A stretch of DNA of 64,000 nucleotides from Pseudomonadota bacterium (GTDB lineage: Bacteria; Pseudomonadota; Gammaproteobacteria; Burkholderiales; Sulfuriferulaceae). Shown here piece after piece: positions 1-9,509 of this stretch; the first letter of the stretch is position 1; every line of letters begins with the position of its first letter. Both the position numbers and the translations under genes were made by a program. The DNA is taken from positions 145,529 to 209,528 of the forward strand of contig JAJZUW010000002.1 of the NCBI GenBank assembly GCA_021845925.1, given 5' to 3'. Under the pieces are notes generated by a model. The model saw only the letters and a program-made list of their open reading frames with translations, searched no databases and had not been told where the DNA came from.

Positions 1-1901
1 CCAAAGGTGTCCATGCCGACAACGGCGCCTTCCAGACCGACGTACTTGTACCAGAAGCCGGTGACACCAGCTTCGATGGCCACGCGCACGACACCGGCAG
101 GCAGTACGGAGGACTTGTAAGCCGCATCCTGGCGATCGAACACGTTGGTGGACGGCATGGATACCACGCGGGTGGCAATGCCTTCGGCAGCGAGTGCTTC
201 ATGTGCCTTGACAGCCAGTTCGACCTCGGATCCGGTAGCAATCAGCACGGCGCGCGGGTTTGCCATGTCCTTGAGCACGTAGCCGCCACGCGAGATGTTG
301 CTGATGGTGGCATCGGTACGCGCCATGAATGGCAGGTTCTGCCGGCTCAGTATCAGGCTGGTCGGGCCGGTTTGCCGGCTGACGCCGGAACCCCAGGCCA
401 CGATGGTTTCCACGGTGTCGCACGGACGCCAGATGTCCATGTTGGGGATCATGCGCAGGGTGGCGGTTTGTTCCACAGGCTGGTGGGTCGGGCCGTCTTC
501 GCCCAGGCCGATCGAGTCGTGGGTAAACACGTAGATCACGCGCTGGTGCATCAGGGCTGCCATACGCAGGGCATTGCGTGCGTATTCGGAGAACATCAGG
601 AAGGTGCCGCCAAACGGCAGAACGCCACCGTGCAGCGCCATGCCGTTCATGATGGCAGACATGCCGAATTCACGCACGCCATAGGAAATGTAGTTGCCGG
701 TGCTCTTGCCGTGTACATGGTGGCAACCAGTCCAATTGGTCAGGTTCGAGCCGGTCAGGTCGGCCGAACCGCCGATGAATTCGGGCAGCGCCGGTGCCAG
801 AGCATTGATGGCAATCTGGGATGCCTTGCGGGTGGCCACGGTTTCGCCCTTGGCATTGACGGCTGCAATGGCCTGCTGCAGGAAGTGTTCCCAGTTGGCT
901 GGCAGGTCGCCTGCCATGCGGCGGGTGAATTCGGCTGCTTCGGCTGGATAGGCTTCTGCATAGGCAGAAAACTTGTTGTTCCACAGTTCTTCCAGGCCTT
1001 CGCCCTTGATGCGGGCATCCCAGCCTTCGTAGACGTCGGCGGGGATTTCGAATGCCGGGTGATTCCAGCCGATATGCGCACGGGTGGCTGCGATTTCGGA
1101 GGCGCCCAGTGCTGCGCCATGCACATCGTGCGTGCCTTCCTTGTTGGGCGAACCCTTGCCGATGATGGTCTTGCAGCAGATCAGGCTGGGTTTGTCGGTG
1201 ACCGCCTTGGCGGCTTCCAGGGCGGCGTCGACTGCGACTGCATCGTGACCGTCAACATCGGCAATCACGTGCCAGCCGTAAGCTTCAAAACGGGCAGGGG
1301 TGTTGTCGGTGAACCAGCCATCGACGTGGCCGTCGATCGAGATGCCGTTGTCATCCCAGAAAGCGATCAGCTTGCCCAGACCCCAGGTGCCGGCCAATGC
1401 ACAGGCTTCATGGGAAATGCCTTCCATCATGCAACCATCGCCGAGGAAAACGTAGGTGTGGTGGTTGACGATTTCATGACCGGGCTTGTTGAACTGGGCA
1501 GCCAGCAGTTTTTCTGCCATGGCCATGCCGACAGCGTTGGTAATTCCCTGTCCGAGAGGGCCGGTGGTGGTTTCCACGCCGGGGGTGTAACCGTATTCCG
1601 GGTGTCCAGGCGTCTTGGAATGCAGTTGGCGGAACCGCTTGAGTTCTTCAATGGGCAGGTCGTAGCCGGTCAGATGCAGCAATGCATAGATCAGCATCGA
1701 GCCATGGCCGTTGGACAGCACGAAACGGTCGCGATCCGCCCATTTCGGGTTCGCCGGATTGTGACGCAGGTGGTGATTCCACAGGACTTCGGCAATTTCG
1801 GCCATGCCCATTGGAGCACCCGGATGGCCGGATTTGGCCTGTTCGACAGCATCCATCGCCAGCGCGCGAATCGCGTTTGCGAGATCGTTACGTGTTGCCA
1901 T
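1..1901 (-). CDS. tkt: Transketolase, 3' end cut by window edge
   Basis: Thiamine-diphosphate enzyme of the non-oxidative pentose phosphate pathway, moving two-carbon units between sugar phosphates in the cytosol. Reading the minus strand from an ATG at 1901, the protein begins [18 protein letters not shown] and carries [11 protein letters not shown], the TPP-binding motif [13 protein letters not shown] and the pyrimidine-domain stretch around [18 protein letters not shown]. About 633 of an expected 660-670 codons are present; the C-terminal end lies beyond base 1. An AAGGAA-type ribosome site precedes the ATG. A 573-codon open frame on the opposite strand is only its shadow. Identity is secure from the many conserved transketolase blocks. 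Confidence 0.96.
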   Translation of the reverse strand, partial: MATRNDLANAIRALAMDAVEQAKSGHPGAPMGMAEIAEVLWNHHLRHNPANPKWADRDRFVLSNGHGSMLIYALLHLTGYDLPIEELKRFRQLHSKTPGHPEYGYTPGVETTTGPLGQGITNAVGMAMAEKLLAAQFNKPGHEIVNHHTYVFLGDGCMMEGISHEACALAGTWGLGKLIAFWDDNGISIDGHVDGWFTDNTPARFEAYGWHVIADVDGHDAVAVDAALEAAKAVTDKPSLICCKTIIGKGSPNKEGTHDVHGAALGASEIAATRAHIGWNHPAFEIPADVYEGWDARIKGEGLEELWNNKFSAYAEAYPAEAAEFTRRMAGDLPANWEHFLQQAIAAVNAKGETVATRKASQIAINALAPALPEFIGGSADLTGSNLTNWTGCHHVHGKSTGNYISYGVREFGMSAIMNGMALHGGVLPFGGTFLMFSEYARNALRMAALMHQRVIYVFTHDSIGLGEDGPTHQPVEQTATLRMIPNMDIWRPCDTVETIVAWGSGVSRQTGPTSLILSRQNLPFMARTDATISNISRGGYVLKDMANPRAVLIATGSEVELAVKAHEALAAEGIATRVVSMPSTNVFDRQDAAYKSSVLPAGVVRVAIEAGVTGFWYKYVGLEGAVVGMDTF

Positions 1902-2069
1902 TTGATTTCCTTGAAGGTTTGAAAAACGGGTTGTCGCAACGGCGACGGAATTGTGTGATTATCGCCGAGAGAGTGCGATTCGGCAAGCGCTCGCGCAGGT
2001 TAACCATACCTGCGCGCGGGTGTGATGTGTTCAGGCTGGCGCGGACAGCCTGGTCTGGCTGCCAGCGCG

Positions 2070-2906
2070 TCAGTGGCTGCCTTGCCGGCTGGCCGCATCC
2101 GGCTGTCCGGTCACGAATTCTCCCTGCCGGGCAGTTTCGATCCAGGTGCACCAGCCACTGTAGAGCTCGCTGTCCAGTGCGGCGATCACTGACCGTTGCC
2201 AGGGATCCTCATTCCAGAAATCGCTGTTTTCCAGCGTGCGGAAATATCCGCCGGCTTCCTGCAGGATCAGGCTTCCGGCGGCGTAGTCCCACAGTTTCTG
2301 GCCGCCATGCAGGTAAATGTCGAGCCGGCCGGCTGCCACATAGCACCAGTCCAGGGTGCTGGCACCGAAATTGCGCTGCGAGCTGAAAGGTGGCTGTCCG
2401 GCCAGTTGCAGGGCAATATTGCGCGGAATGCGCTTGAATTCGATCCCTGCCATGGCATGGTGCATGCTTCGGGTGTGCTGACTGATGGGCAGCGGGCTGT
2501 CATTCAGCCAGGCGCCACGGCCGGTTTCCGCGCTGAACATTTCGTCCAGCACCGGGTCGTAGACCACACCGAGCACGCTCACGCCGTTGCGCAACAGCGC
2601 GACGGAAATGCCAAAGTACGGAATGCCATGCACGAAGTTGGAAGTGCCGTCGATCGGATCGATGCACCAGACGCCATCGTGACCTGCTTCCCAGCTGGCG
2701 TGATGCTCGGCTTCGCTCATTTCTTCACCGATGACCGGACATGGCAGTATGCGCTGAAGGGCCTCGACCAGTGCGTTCTGACAGGCAAGGTCGGCTTCGG
2801 TAAACAGGCTGCCGTCCGCCTTGCGACTGTGGGCCACCTTCAGATAGCGTGGCATGACCTCTCGTTGGGCAATGGCTTTGACCGCCTGGCGCACCTGATC
2901 GAGCAT
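2070..2906 (-). CDS. Inositol monophosphatase family phosphatase (HisN/SuhB-like)
   Basis: Predicted cytosolic Mg2+-dependent sugar- or amino-alcohol-phosphate phosphatase of 278 residues. Metal-site motifs are visible: VIGEEMSE near residue 65, DPIDGTSNFVHG near 90 and WDYAAGSLILQEAGG near 215. The ATG at 2906 is preferred because a GGAG ribosome site sits just upstream and the protein then starts where the family normally does; an in-frame extension to 3089 overlaps the neighbouring redoxin gene and looks spurious. The gene starts 5 bp after the redoxin stop, so the two are probably co-transcribed. HisN (histidinol-phosphatase), SuhB and CysQ cannot be separated from sequence alone; the length and GEEMSE motif fit the HisN-like group somewhat better. 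Confidence 0.85.
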   Translation of the reverse strand: MLDQVRQAVKAIAQREVMPRYLKVAHSRKADGSLFTEADLACQNALVEALQRILPCPVIGEEMSEAEHHASWEAGHDGVWCIDPIDGTSNFVHGIPYFGISVALLRNGVSVLGVVYDPVLDEMFSAETGRGAWLNDSPLPISQHTRSMHHAMAGIEFKRIPRNIALQLAGQPPFSSQRNFGASTLDWCYVAAGRLDIYLHGGQKLWDYAAGSLILQEAGGYFRTLENSDFWNEDPWQRSVIAALDSELYSGWCTWIETARQGEFVTGQPDAASRQGSH

Positions 2907-2910
2907 CCGT

Positions 2911-3513
2911 CTATTCTCCGTCCGTTTTCCATTTGATTGAGCAGCCCATGCTGGGAATCTGTTCCAGAGGACCTTTCTGGCTGGTTGCGATTTGCACCAT
3001 GGCTTCAAAAAGATCGCGCCGGACGCCTTCGGGAGCCGCTTCCTTGCGCGAAGCGTCGAAACGGCCCCGGTACTGCAGCTGACCCGCACGGTTCAGACCA
3101 AAAAAATCCGGTGTGCAGATGGCGTCCCAGGCTTTGGCCACCGACTGGGTTTCATCGATGACATAAGGGAAGGGGAACTGACGTTCGTCGGCGATGCGCT
3201 TCATGTTGTCAAAGGAATCTTCCGGATAGTCGGCCGGGTCGTTCGACATGATGGCGATGCTGTTGATGCCATGCTGGTCGCGCAGTTCGGCGGCGTCGCG
3301 CAACAGGCGCGGCAGGATCGCCTGCACATAGGGACAATGGTTGCAGATGAACATCACCAGCAGGCCGTTTTTGCCCATGCTGCCTGTCAGCGTGTGCAGT
3401 TTGCCATCGGTGCCGGGCAGGCTGAATTCGGGGGCTTGCCAGCCGAACTGGCAGACAGGGGTTTGCAGACTGACCACGACTTTTTGCTCCAGAGCTGGGT
3501 GTGAGAGCTTCAA
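2911..3513 (-). CDS. Thioredoxin-family redoxin with CNHCPYV motif
   Basis: Cytosolic thioredoxin-fold protein of 200 residues. The fold markers are APEFSLPGTDGK (AhpC/TSA-like start), LLVMFICNHCPYVQA with a CxxC redox pair at about residues 57-60, and the cis-proline region AICTPDFFGLN. No signal peptide is seen. This redoxin family is often annotated as thioredoxin family protein or alkyl hydroperoxide reductase-like; the substrate is unknown. It is divergent from rsmE with a 70-bp shared promoter region and is upstream of the phosphatase gene in a likely two-gene unit. Confidence 0.8.
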   Translation of the reverse strand: MKLSHPALEQKVVVSLQTPVCQFGWQAPEFSLPGTDGKLHTLTGSMGKNGLLVMFICNHCPYVQAILPRLLRDAAELRDQHGINSIAIMSNDPADYPEDSFDNMKRIADERQFPFPYVIDETQSVAKAWDAICTPDFFGLNRAGQLQYRGRFDASRKEAAPEGVRRDLFEAMVQIATSQKGPLEQIPSMGCSIKWKTDGE

Positions 3514-3583
3514 ATGATACCATGACTGTCTGCTGGCAAGGGTAGTCTCCCCGCCCGCCAGACGATGCTGCTAGAATAATCGC

Positions 3584-4312
3584 ATGCCAAGATTTTTTGT
3601 TCCCGATTTGCCGGAAACGGCCGGTCCTGCTGCGTTACCGGCCCAGGCTGCCCATCATGCGATTCGCGTTCTGCGCCTGGAGCCAGGCGACAGGGTCGAA
3701 CTGTTTGATGGCAGCGGGCGTGAGTGGCCGGCCACCATTGCGGCTGTGACCCGGCAGACGGTGATGGTTGACTGCGCCGCGCCGGAAGCGGTATCGCGCG
3801 AGTCGCGCTTGCGCATTACGCTGTTACAGGGAATTTCTTCCGGCGATCGCATGGATTACACCTTGCAGAAAGCGGTGGAGCTTGGCGTAACGCGCATCGT
3901 GCCATTGGCCTGTGAGCGCAGCGTGGTCCGCCTGTCCGGCGAACGTGCCGACAAACGCCGGCAACACTGGCAGCAGCTGGTGGTGTCGGCCTGTGAACAA
4001 TGCCGGCGAAACGTAGTGCCGGAGGTGTCCGCGGTTGCCGATTTCGGTCAGGCTGTTGCTTCAATGGCCGGCAGCACGGGGTTTCTCATGGACCCGCGCG
4101 CGCCTGCAAGCCTGCGCGACATGCCGCCGCCGGCTGGCGAAGTGGTCTTGCTGGCCGGTCCCGAAGGTGGATTCACGACGGTTGAAGAGAACGTTGCGCA
4201 AAAGGCCGGCTTTGTGCCGGTGCGGTTTGGCCCGCGAATCCTGCGCACGGAAACGGCAGCCGTTGCCGCTGTCAGTATCATGCAGGCCATGTGGGGCGAC
4301 TTGCTCGACTGA
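3584..4312 (+). CDS. rsmE: 16S rRNA m3U1498 methyltransferase RsmE
   Basis: SAM-dependent SPOUT (trefoil-knot) methyltransferase that methylates N3 of U1498 in 16S rRNA. The 242-residue length is typical. The N-terminal PUA-like RNA-binding part begins MPRFFVPDLPETAG; knot motifs LLAGPEGGFTTVEE and FGPRILRTETAAVAAVS lie in the last 70 residues. It is divergent from the redoxin gene and convergent with the DUF3108 gene, 13 bp away, so it is probably monocistronic. Confidence 0.95.
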   Translation: MPRFFVPDLPETAGPAALPAQAAHHAIRVLRLEPGDRVELFDGSGREWPATIAAVTRQTVMVDCAAPEAVSRESRLRITLLQGISSGDRMDYTLQKAVELGVTRIVPLACERSVVRLSGERADKRRQHWQQLVVSACEQCRRNVVPEVSAVADFGQAVASMAGSTGFLMDPRAPASLRDMPPPAGEVVLLAGPEGGFTTVEENVAQKAGFVPVRFGPRILRTETAAVAAVSIMQAMWGDLLD

Positions 4313-4325
4313 GCAGTCGTTCTGC

Positions 4326-5435
4326 CTAGTGTTGCGGCTGCGGAGCCTGATCGGGATCATGATCCACAACATCCGTCAGTGTCTGGTCGATGACTCCCCA
4401 GGTGCTGTGGTGGATCAGCACGCGTACCGGAATGTGATGCAGGTCTTCGGCCAGCCAGATGTCCATGCTGTCGCCATCGTGGTCTGGCGGTCGCTGGAGA
4501 TGGATGGTGCGGAGTTTTCCCAGTGACGTGTCCAGCGTCTCTTCACCGGCCATCCTGAAATGGTAGGGTTTGAAAGCCTTGCCGGAGCTGACGGCCAGAT
4601 CGACCGGTTTTGTCAGCGGACTCAGGCTGGCCAGGTCAAACACAACACTGAGCAGATCCTGGGCCTGGTCTGGCAAAGGTTCGTCACTGTTGGTCTGATG
4701 TCGTGTCACATGGGCGATGCCGGCGTTGTGGTCCATCCGGATGATGGTGCGATTTTCCGGCGCATTGTCCCCGCGCCGGATTTCGTAACGTTCCGGTTGC
4801 AGGCCAGCGGAGGTGATGTGTCCGCTGCTGATCTGGAGCAGCTGGCCCTTTTCGAGCAGACTGGCCAGCCCGCGCGCCTCAATGCTGCTGGCGAGCACAT
4901 ACTGGTTTCCGCGACAGAGCCAGACGAAACTTGACCGGCCATGTATCAGACCACCGGGGCCGGCATTGACCCGGTAATGCAGTTCGAAATAGGCGGGTAA
5001 CAGAGTCAGGCCGGGAGGTGTGCTGGTCGTGGATAAGCCGGTCCGGGCCTGGGGCGCGCTGGCTGTCTGGCCGGTACCGGATGGTGTGACCGCCTGTTGT
5101 CCGGGCAGGCTGCTTGCCGGGTTGTCGGGGGTGGGGGTGGGGGTGGGGGTAACGGGCTGGACTGGCGGTGGTGAATGGACCATAGGCGTTCTGGTGCGGG
5201 TTTCTGCGATCATTCGTCGGGAGGAGGGGAGCGGCCGTGCAGGCTGTGTGGTCTTTATCGGGGATTCGGGAGCCAGACGGATTTGCAGTGTCGGGTAGCT
5301 GGTTTGCCGGGCTGCATGCGGCAGATGAAACCGGAAGCCGCCGATCAGCCAGCCATGCAGCAGCAGCGAGACGAGCAGCGCCCAGAACAGGGGGTGGCGC
5401 AGAAAGGTTGAACAGCGGCGGTGGACGCAGGACAC
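4326..5435 (-). CDS. DUF3108 protein with TonB-like membrane anchor
   Basis: Predicted envelope protein of 369 residues. Residues about 15-33 (PLFWALLVSLLLHGWLIGG) form an uncleaved N-terminal membrane anchor. Next comes a Pro/Thr-rich linker of roughly 90 residues, including a run of Thr-Pro repeats encoded by the GT-rich tract at about 5120-5150, as in TonB-type stalks. The C-terminal two thirds match the DUF3108 type: a beta-rich periplasmic domain with LPAYFELHYRVNAGPGG near its start and KPYHFRMAGEETLDTSLG further on. DUF3108 genes next to purN are common in betaproteobacteria. The role is unknown; a lipid- or LPS-binding role has been suggested for the fold but nothing here proves it. 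Confidence 0.75.
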   Translation of the reverse strand: MSCVHRRCSTFLRHPLFWALLVSLLLHGWLIGGFRFHLPHAARQTSYPTLQIRLAPESPIKTTQPARPLPSSRRMIAETRTRTPMVHSPPPVQPVTPTPTPTPDNPASSLPGQQAVTPSGTGQTASAPQARTGLSTTSTPPGLTLLPAYFELHYRVNAGPGGLIHGRSSFVWLCRGNQYVLASSIEARGLASLLEKGQLLQISSGHITSAGLQPERYEIRRGDNAPENRTIIRMDHNAGIAHVTRHQTNSDEPLPDQAQDLLSVVFDLASLSPLTKPVDLAVSSGKAFKPYHFRMAGEETLDTSLGKLRTIHLQRPPDHDGDSMDIWLAEDLHHIPVRVLIHHSTWGVIDQTLTDVVDHDPDQAPQPQH

Positions 5436-5470
5436 AGGACATCCTTTCCGGACAGCATCGCCCGGCTGTT

Positions 5471-6103
5471 TCAGTCGTCGTGGAACAGTTTCCCCTGTTC
5501 TGACCGTCCGGCCTGAGCCAGGTTCACGATGCCCTGCGGGGTGATCTTCAGACGGCCGTCAAGAAACCAGCGAATCGCCTCCGGCAGGATGTGATGTTCG
5601 GCAAGCAGTACCCGGCTGGCCAGGATGTCTTCGTTGTCGTCGCTCAGCACCGGCACTGCTGCCTGAATGATGATGGGGCCGTGATCGAGTGTGGGGGTGA
5701 CGAAATGCACGGTGCAACCGTGGATGCGCACCCCGTCTTCCAGAACCTTGCGGTGGGTGTCCAAACCAGGGTAGGCGGGCAACAGCGACGGATGGATGTT
5801 GATAAGCCGGCCGGAATAGTGATGGACAAACGCATCGGACAGGATGCGCATGTAACCGGCCAGTACCACCAGATCCGGCTGGTGCTGGTCGATTTCGTTG
5901 CGCAGCGCAAGGTCGAACGATTGTCGGTCGGCATGGTCGCGCTGGTGCACGACGCTGGTCGGGATGTTGTGTCCGCGCGCCAGCGTGAGGCCAATGGCAT
6001 CTTCCCGGTTGCTGATGACTGCCACCACTGGCAGGCCGGCTGCCAGAATGGCTGCCAGATTGGAGCCACGGCCGGAAATCAGCACGACAATGCGCTGGTT
6101 CAT
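5471..6103 (-). CDS. purN: Phosphoribosylglycinamide formyltransferase PurN
   Basis: Folate-dependent GAR transformylase of de novo purine synthesis, 210 residues, cytosolic. Visible motifs are [14 protein letters not shown] (phosphate loop), [13 protein letters not shown], the catalytic region [19 protein letters not shown], and [17 protein letters not shown] containing the conserved His and Asp. The ATG overlaps the stop of the upstream ABC-F gene by four bases (ATGA), so the two are translationally coupled. Confidence 0.95.
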   Translation of the reverse strand: MNQRIVVLISGRGSNLAAILAAGLPVVAVISNREDAIGLTLARGHNIPTSVVHQRDHADRQSFDLALRNEIDQHQPDLVVLAGYMRILSDAFVHHYSGRLINIHPSLLPAYPGLDTHRKVLEDGVRIHGCTVHFVTPTLDHGPIIIQAAVPVLSDDNEDILASRVLLAEHHILPEAIRWFLDGRLKITPQGIVNLAQAGRSEQGKLFHDD

Positions 6104-7695
6104 GACAGACCGCGACTGTTCAGCAGTTCTTCGTAATTGCCGTTGAAGATGTCGGCACGCTGGTCACGAATTTCGATCAGCCGGTTAGCCAGCGAGGACA
6201 CGAACGAACGGTCGTGAGATACGAAAATCACGGTTCCCTTGTAGAGTTCCAGTGCCGTGTTGATCGATTCGATGGATTCCATGTCCAGGTGATTGGTGGG
6301 TTCGTCCATCACCAGAACATTGGTGCGCGAAAGCATCAGCTTGCCGAACAGCATGCGCCCCTGCTCGCCACCCGACAGAACGCGCACCGGTTTTTTGACA
6401 TCGTCGCCGGAAAACAGCAGTTTGCCCAGCACGCTGCGGATGGACTGGTCGTCATCACCCGGCTGCGCCCATTGCTTCATCCAGTCGAACAGGTTGAGAT
6501 CGCTGTCAAAATCTTCCGAGTGATCCTGCGCGTAATAACCGATACGGGCGTTTTCAGACCATTTCAGTTTGCCAGCCAGTGGCTGTTTTTCGCCAATCAG
6601 GGTTTTGACAAACGTGGACTTGCCGACGCCGTTTTCGCCGAGGATGGCCACCCGGTCACCGGCCTCGATGATCAGGTCCAGCCGGTCAAACAGCGGATTG
6701 TCATACCCCACGGCAAGGTTCTCGATTTCGACGACATTGCGGTGCAGCTGTTTTTCCTGCTCGAAACGGATGTATGGATACTGGCGGGATGATGGCGTCA
6801 GCACCGTCATGTCCTGTTTGAGCTTGTCGATCTGCTTCAGGCGGGATGTGGCCTGACGTGCCTTGGAAGCGTTGGCCGAAAAGCGGGACACAAAGGTTTG
6901 CAGTTCGGCGATTTTTTCCTTGGCCCGGGCATTGGCAGCCTGGTCACGTTCGCGCTGCTGCTGGGCAGCCATCATGTATTCATCGTAATTGCCTGGAAAT
7001 ATCTGAATCTTGCCATAGTCCAGATCGGCCATGTGCGTACACACCGAATTGAGGAAGTGGCGGTCGTGCGAGATGATGATCATGGTACAGTCGCGTTCGT
7101 CCAGCACGCTTTCCAGCCAGCGGATGGTGTTGATGTCCAGGTTGTTGGTTGGTTCGTCCAGCAGCATGATGTCCGGATTGCCGAACAGCACCTGCGCCAG
7201 CAGGACGCGCAGTTTCCAGCCGGGCGCCACGGCGGACATCAGACCGGAATGCTGCTCCGACGGAATGCCGAGGCCCAGCAGCAGTTCGCCCGCCCGTGCT
7301 TCAGCAGAATAGCCATCCAGTTCGGCAAACACGCCTTCCAGTTCTGCGGCGCGCATGTAGTCTTCTTCGCTGGCTTCGGGATTGGCGTAGATGCTGTCTT
7401 TTTCGTGCTTGACAGCCCATAGTTCCGCATCGCCCTGCATTACCACGTCGAGCACTACCTGGTCTTCGTAACCGAACTGGTCCTGGCGCAGCCAGCCCAG
7501 CTTTTCGCCCGGATCCAGACTGACATGACCGCTGGTTGGCGTGAGCTGTCCGGCGAGAATCTTCATGAACGTCGATTTGCCGCAACCATTGGCACCAATC
7601 AGGCCATAGCGGTTGCCATCGCCGAATTTGATGCTGACGTTTTCAAACAGCGGCTTTGCGCCAAACTGGATGGTGATGCCTTGCGTTACAAGCAC
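6100..7695 (-). CDS. ABC-F ribosome-associated ATPase, YbiT type
   Basis: Soluble tandem ATPase of the ABC-F family, 531 residues, no membrane segments; members bind the ribosomal E site and modulate translation. Two nucleotide-binding domains are visible: Walker [11 protein letters not shown] near residue 36 and [10 protein letters not shown] near 350; the first signature is the YbiT-type [15 protein letters not shown] and the second is [14 protein letters not shown]; Walker B segments [11 protein letters not shown] and [11 protein letters not shown] charged linker with coiled-coil character joins the domains. Length and the degenerate first signature point to YbiT rather than EttA or Uup. 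The stop overlaps the purN start. Confidence 0.92.
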   Translation of the reverse strand: MLVTQGITIQFGAKPLFENVSIKFGDGNRYGLIGANGCGKSTFMKILAGQLTPTSGHVSLDPGEKLGWLRQDQFGYEDQVVLDVVMQGDAELWAVKHEKDSIYANPEASEEDYMRAAELEGVFAELDGYSAEARAGELLLGLGIPSEQHSGLMSAVAPGWKLRVLLAQVLFGNPDIMLLDEPTNNLDINTIRWLESVLDERDCTMIIISHDRHFLNSVCTHMADLDYGKIQIFPGNYDEYMMAAQQQRERDQAANARAKEKIAELQTFVSRFSANASKARQATSRLKQIDKLKQDMTVLTPSSRQYPYIRFEQEKQLHRNVVEIENLAVGYDNPLFDRLDLIIEAGDRVAILGENGVGKSTFVKTLIGEKQPLAGKLKWSENARIGYYAQDHSEDFDSDLNLFDWMKQWAQPGDDDQSIRSVLGKLLFSGDDVKKPVRVLSGGEQGRMLFGKLMLSRTNVLVMDEPTNHLDMESIESINTALELYKGTVIFVSHDRSFVSSLANRLIEIRDQRADIFNGNYEELLNSRGLS

Positions 7696-7753
7696 GATGG
7701 GATTCCGGACAGTTCTAAAGTCAGCATTCTACAACGAAGCGGACATGCACGCA

Positions 7754-7843
7754 TCAGTGACCGAAACAGACCGCAATGGCATAGCAGGCAATACAGGCAA
7801 TCAGAACAACAGCATCTGTGTCAAAACCGGACAATTGGCGCAT
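7754..7843 (-). CDS. Candidate 29-residue membrane microprotein
   Basis: A short minus-strand frame opens with ATG at 7843 and ends at TGA 7756-7754. It is preceded by a strong ribosome site (AAGGAGAT, about 7 bases from the ATG). The peptide has a charged start (MRQLSGFDTD) and then one hydrophobic segment, AVVLIACIACYAIAVCFGH, with three cysteines, so a single-pass inner-membrane peptide is predicted. It sits between luxI and the ABC-F gene, behind a perfect 11-bp inverted repeat. I do not recognise a family. The combination of good ribosome site and clean transmembrane profile argues for a real gene; chance occurrence cannot be excluded. Confidence 0.42.
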   Translation of the reverse strand: MRQLSGFDTDAVVLIACIACYAIAVCFGH

Positions 7844-7883
7844 GGCGCATCTCCTTGAGAATGGATGACGCCAGTATGCGGTC

Positions 7884-7910
7884 AAGGTGGCTCATAGCGT
7901 GAGCCACCTT
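7884..7910. terminator. Perfect 11-bp inverted repeat downstream of luxI
   Basis: Stem AAGGTGGCTCA / TGAGCCACCTT around a 5-base loop, lying 16 bases past the luxI stop. There is no T tract on either side, so it may be a processing or mRNA-stabilising hairpin, or a weak terminator, between luxI and the downstream microprotein frame. Confidence 0.45.
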
Positions 7911-7925
7911 GGAAACGGTCCATGA

Positions 7926-8585
7926 TCAACCGATGATGGACGAGCTGCGGTTGGCCTGTTGCGGATGCAGTTCGTGCGGTTCTGGTCTGATTGCCGACAG
8001 TATTTCGGGGTGGCTGGCCGTCTGTTTCGTTGCGTCGCACTCAATCCAGCAGGCAAAGATTGGATGGCGGCCGACCATCATCGGTGGGCCTGCGCGATGG
8101 GCCTGAAATCCGGCGCGCCTGAGCAGGCGTTCCACGCCGACGGGAGAGACCGTGATGATCCGTCTGGCGCCGTGCGTCCGGGCGCAGAGGATGGCTTCCT
8201 GCAACAGCCTGACGGCAACCGGGGATGAAAACTGTCCGGCGGCAGACGAAGTCTGGCTGTTGAAATCGACGGCAGCAAAACGTGACAGTTCCCAGATGTC
8301 CTGAGAGCAGGGCGGTGGCAGGCCGTTCAGCAGTTGCGGAAACACGTCGCCCAGCAGATAGGGCTGACTGGTCGGCAGCAGACGTCCATAACCGCTGATG
8401 GCGCCCTGGTCATTGCGGATAATCACATGTACGGTGTCGTCATGATCGAACTGATCGCGTTCCAGGCCATGTTGGGTCGGCAGTTCCCAGCCCAGCATGT
8501 CGATGAAGACCTGATAACGGTAACGCGAGAGCTGTTCATACATCTCGCTGGAAAGGTGTCTGGTAGTCCCGGTGATCACGTCCAC
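7926..8585 (-). CDS. luxI: LuxI-type acyl-homoserine-lactone synthase
   Basis: Makes an N-acyl-homoserine lactone from SAM and an acyl-ACP. The 219-residue protein shows the conserved family blocks: RYRYQVFIDMLGWEL (with the invariant Arg and Trp), ERDQFDHDDT, GYGRLLPTSQPYLL and IWELSRFAAVD; the acyl-chain pocket region follows around ITVSPVGVERLLRRAGF. Translation starts at GTG 8585, supported by GGAGG six bases upstream; no ATG gives the right N-terminus. A candidate lux box lies 62 bp upstream. The gene is downstream of the rsaM-like gene on the same strand, with luxR divergent, a typical proteobacterial quorum-sensing arrangement. The acyl chain length cannot be read from sequence. Confidence 0.92.
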   Translation of the reverse strand: MDVITGTTRHLSSEMYEQLSRYRYQVFIDMLGWELPTQHGLERDQFDHDDTVHVIIRNDQGAISGYGRLLPTSQPYLLGDVFPQLLNGLPPPCSQDIWELSRFAAVDFNSQTSSAAGQFSSPVAVRLLQEAILCARTHGARRIITVSPVGVERLLRRAGFQAHRAGPPMMVGRHPIFACWIECDATKQTASHPEILSAIRPEPHELHPQQANRSSSIIG

Positions 8586-8646
8586 ATCTGCCTCCGAAAG
8601 TGTTAACTGCCGGAGGGTTATTTAATGGGATGTTGGCGTGCAGGAT

Positions 8647-8667
8647 AACTGTCAGAATTAACAGGTT
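8647..8667 (-). promoter_or_regulatory. Candidate lux box / LuxR-regulated luxI promoter
   Basis: The dyad CTGT-N8-ACAG (8649-8664) has the CTG-N10-CAG core of LuxR-family operators. On the minus strand an AT-rich hexamer resembling a -10 element (8618-8626) follows at about the distance expected when LuxR sits at -42. The box overlaps the last codons of the rsaM-like gene. Spacing and core are seen; binding is inferred. Confidence 0.48.
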
Positions 8668-9122
8668 GGGCGCTGCCTGCTGAAGGCAGGGATCACGATG
8701 CCGATATGTCTGCCGACCAGGCTGATCCAGTCGAGCCGATCGACGAAGCGCCCGGTTTGCCATGCAGAACAGGCGGAAGGACAATCCCTGCCGTCATCAC
8801 GCTGCAACAGGATATTGCTGCGCGGGTCGTTGATCCTGCGCAGGCTGACTTTGCGGTCGTGCATGTCGAGCAACCAGTCCCAGCCGATGGATACGGCGGG
8901 CCATGTGTTGCTGATCCACTCGGTGTATCCGCTGATCAGGGTGGTTGTTGCAGCATCGCGGAGCTGGCCTGGTTCTTCGTCGAGACCCGAGGTCAGGTGA
9001 CTGAAATCCAGTCCGAGCAGCATGCTCCAGGTCAGACGGATATATCCATCATCAGAGACGGTGAGCGCAGGTGCGCTGCTTCGGTGAAGCCAGTCATTGT
9101 TGCCGGATTCGGTTTGGGTCAT
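8658..9122 (-). CDS. rsaM: RsaM-like (DUF4902) quorum-sensing modulator
   Basis: A 154-residue soluble protein encoded between luxI and luxR. The central block TLISGYTEWISN...VSIGWDWLLD and the following SNILLQRDDGRD resemble the DUF4902/RsaM family, whose members in Pseudomonas fuscovaginae and Burkholderia lie between AHL synthase and receptor genes and restrain AHL production. No classical helix-turn-helix is visible. It is divergent from luxR and upstream of luxI, separated by 72 bp that hold the luxI promoter. The family call rests on my memory of the motif and on context, so it is less certain than its neighbours. Confidence 0.65.
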   Translation of the reverse strand: MTQTESGNNDWLHRSSAPALTVSDDGYIRLTWSMLLGLDFSHLTSGLDEEPGQLRDAATTTLISGYTEWISNTWPAVSIGWDWLLDMHDRKVSLRRINDPRSNILLQRDDGRDCPSACSAWQTGRFVDRLDWISLVGRHIGIVIPAFSRQRPTC

Positions 9123-9509
9123 GGTCGGGAACCTGGACAGACAAGTTGTGTCATCAACATTTCATACGCCAGAGTGCGCGTATGGTTCGATTGTTGTTGA
9201 GTATTGCGTTGCTGGAATATGGCCGGTTGCATATGCTACACCAGCAGTGTCCCGGCCAGTCAATGTCAAGATTGACAGCCTTGGCTGATGCATGCATTCA
9301 CACTGTTGTTGCAAAGGTCTTGTCAATGCGACTATCCTACATTTACTGCGTATCATTTTCATAATAAAAAATCGATCACATGGGCATCGCGAAATCCATC
9401 ACGGGCCGGACAAGGGCAAGGCGCGGCGCGAAATCTGTCAACGGCGTACGCAGCCATTAATTCAGTGCAGCAGATTGATGGGGTTGATGACCAGTGTGGA
9501 GGGGGAATC
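9123..9509. promoter_or_regulatory. Divergent rsaM/luxR control region
   Basis: 387 bp without a gene, AT-rich around 9340-9380. It holds an inverted repeat GTCAAT-N6-ATTGAC at 9259-9276 that could be an operator for either divergent promoter. An open frame running through the right half in phase with luxR (from 9288) has no ribosome site and is not part of LuxR. Confidence 0.4.

Noticed and set aside
201-1922. 573-codon open frame on the plus strand
   Set aside because: It is the exact antisense of transketolase; the translation has no recognisable motif, while the minus strand gives textbook tkt.
9288-9509. Upstream extension of LuxR by 74 codons
   Set aside because: LuxR family proteins start at the equivalent of ATG 9510, which has a strong ribosome site.
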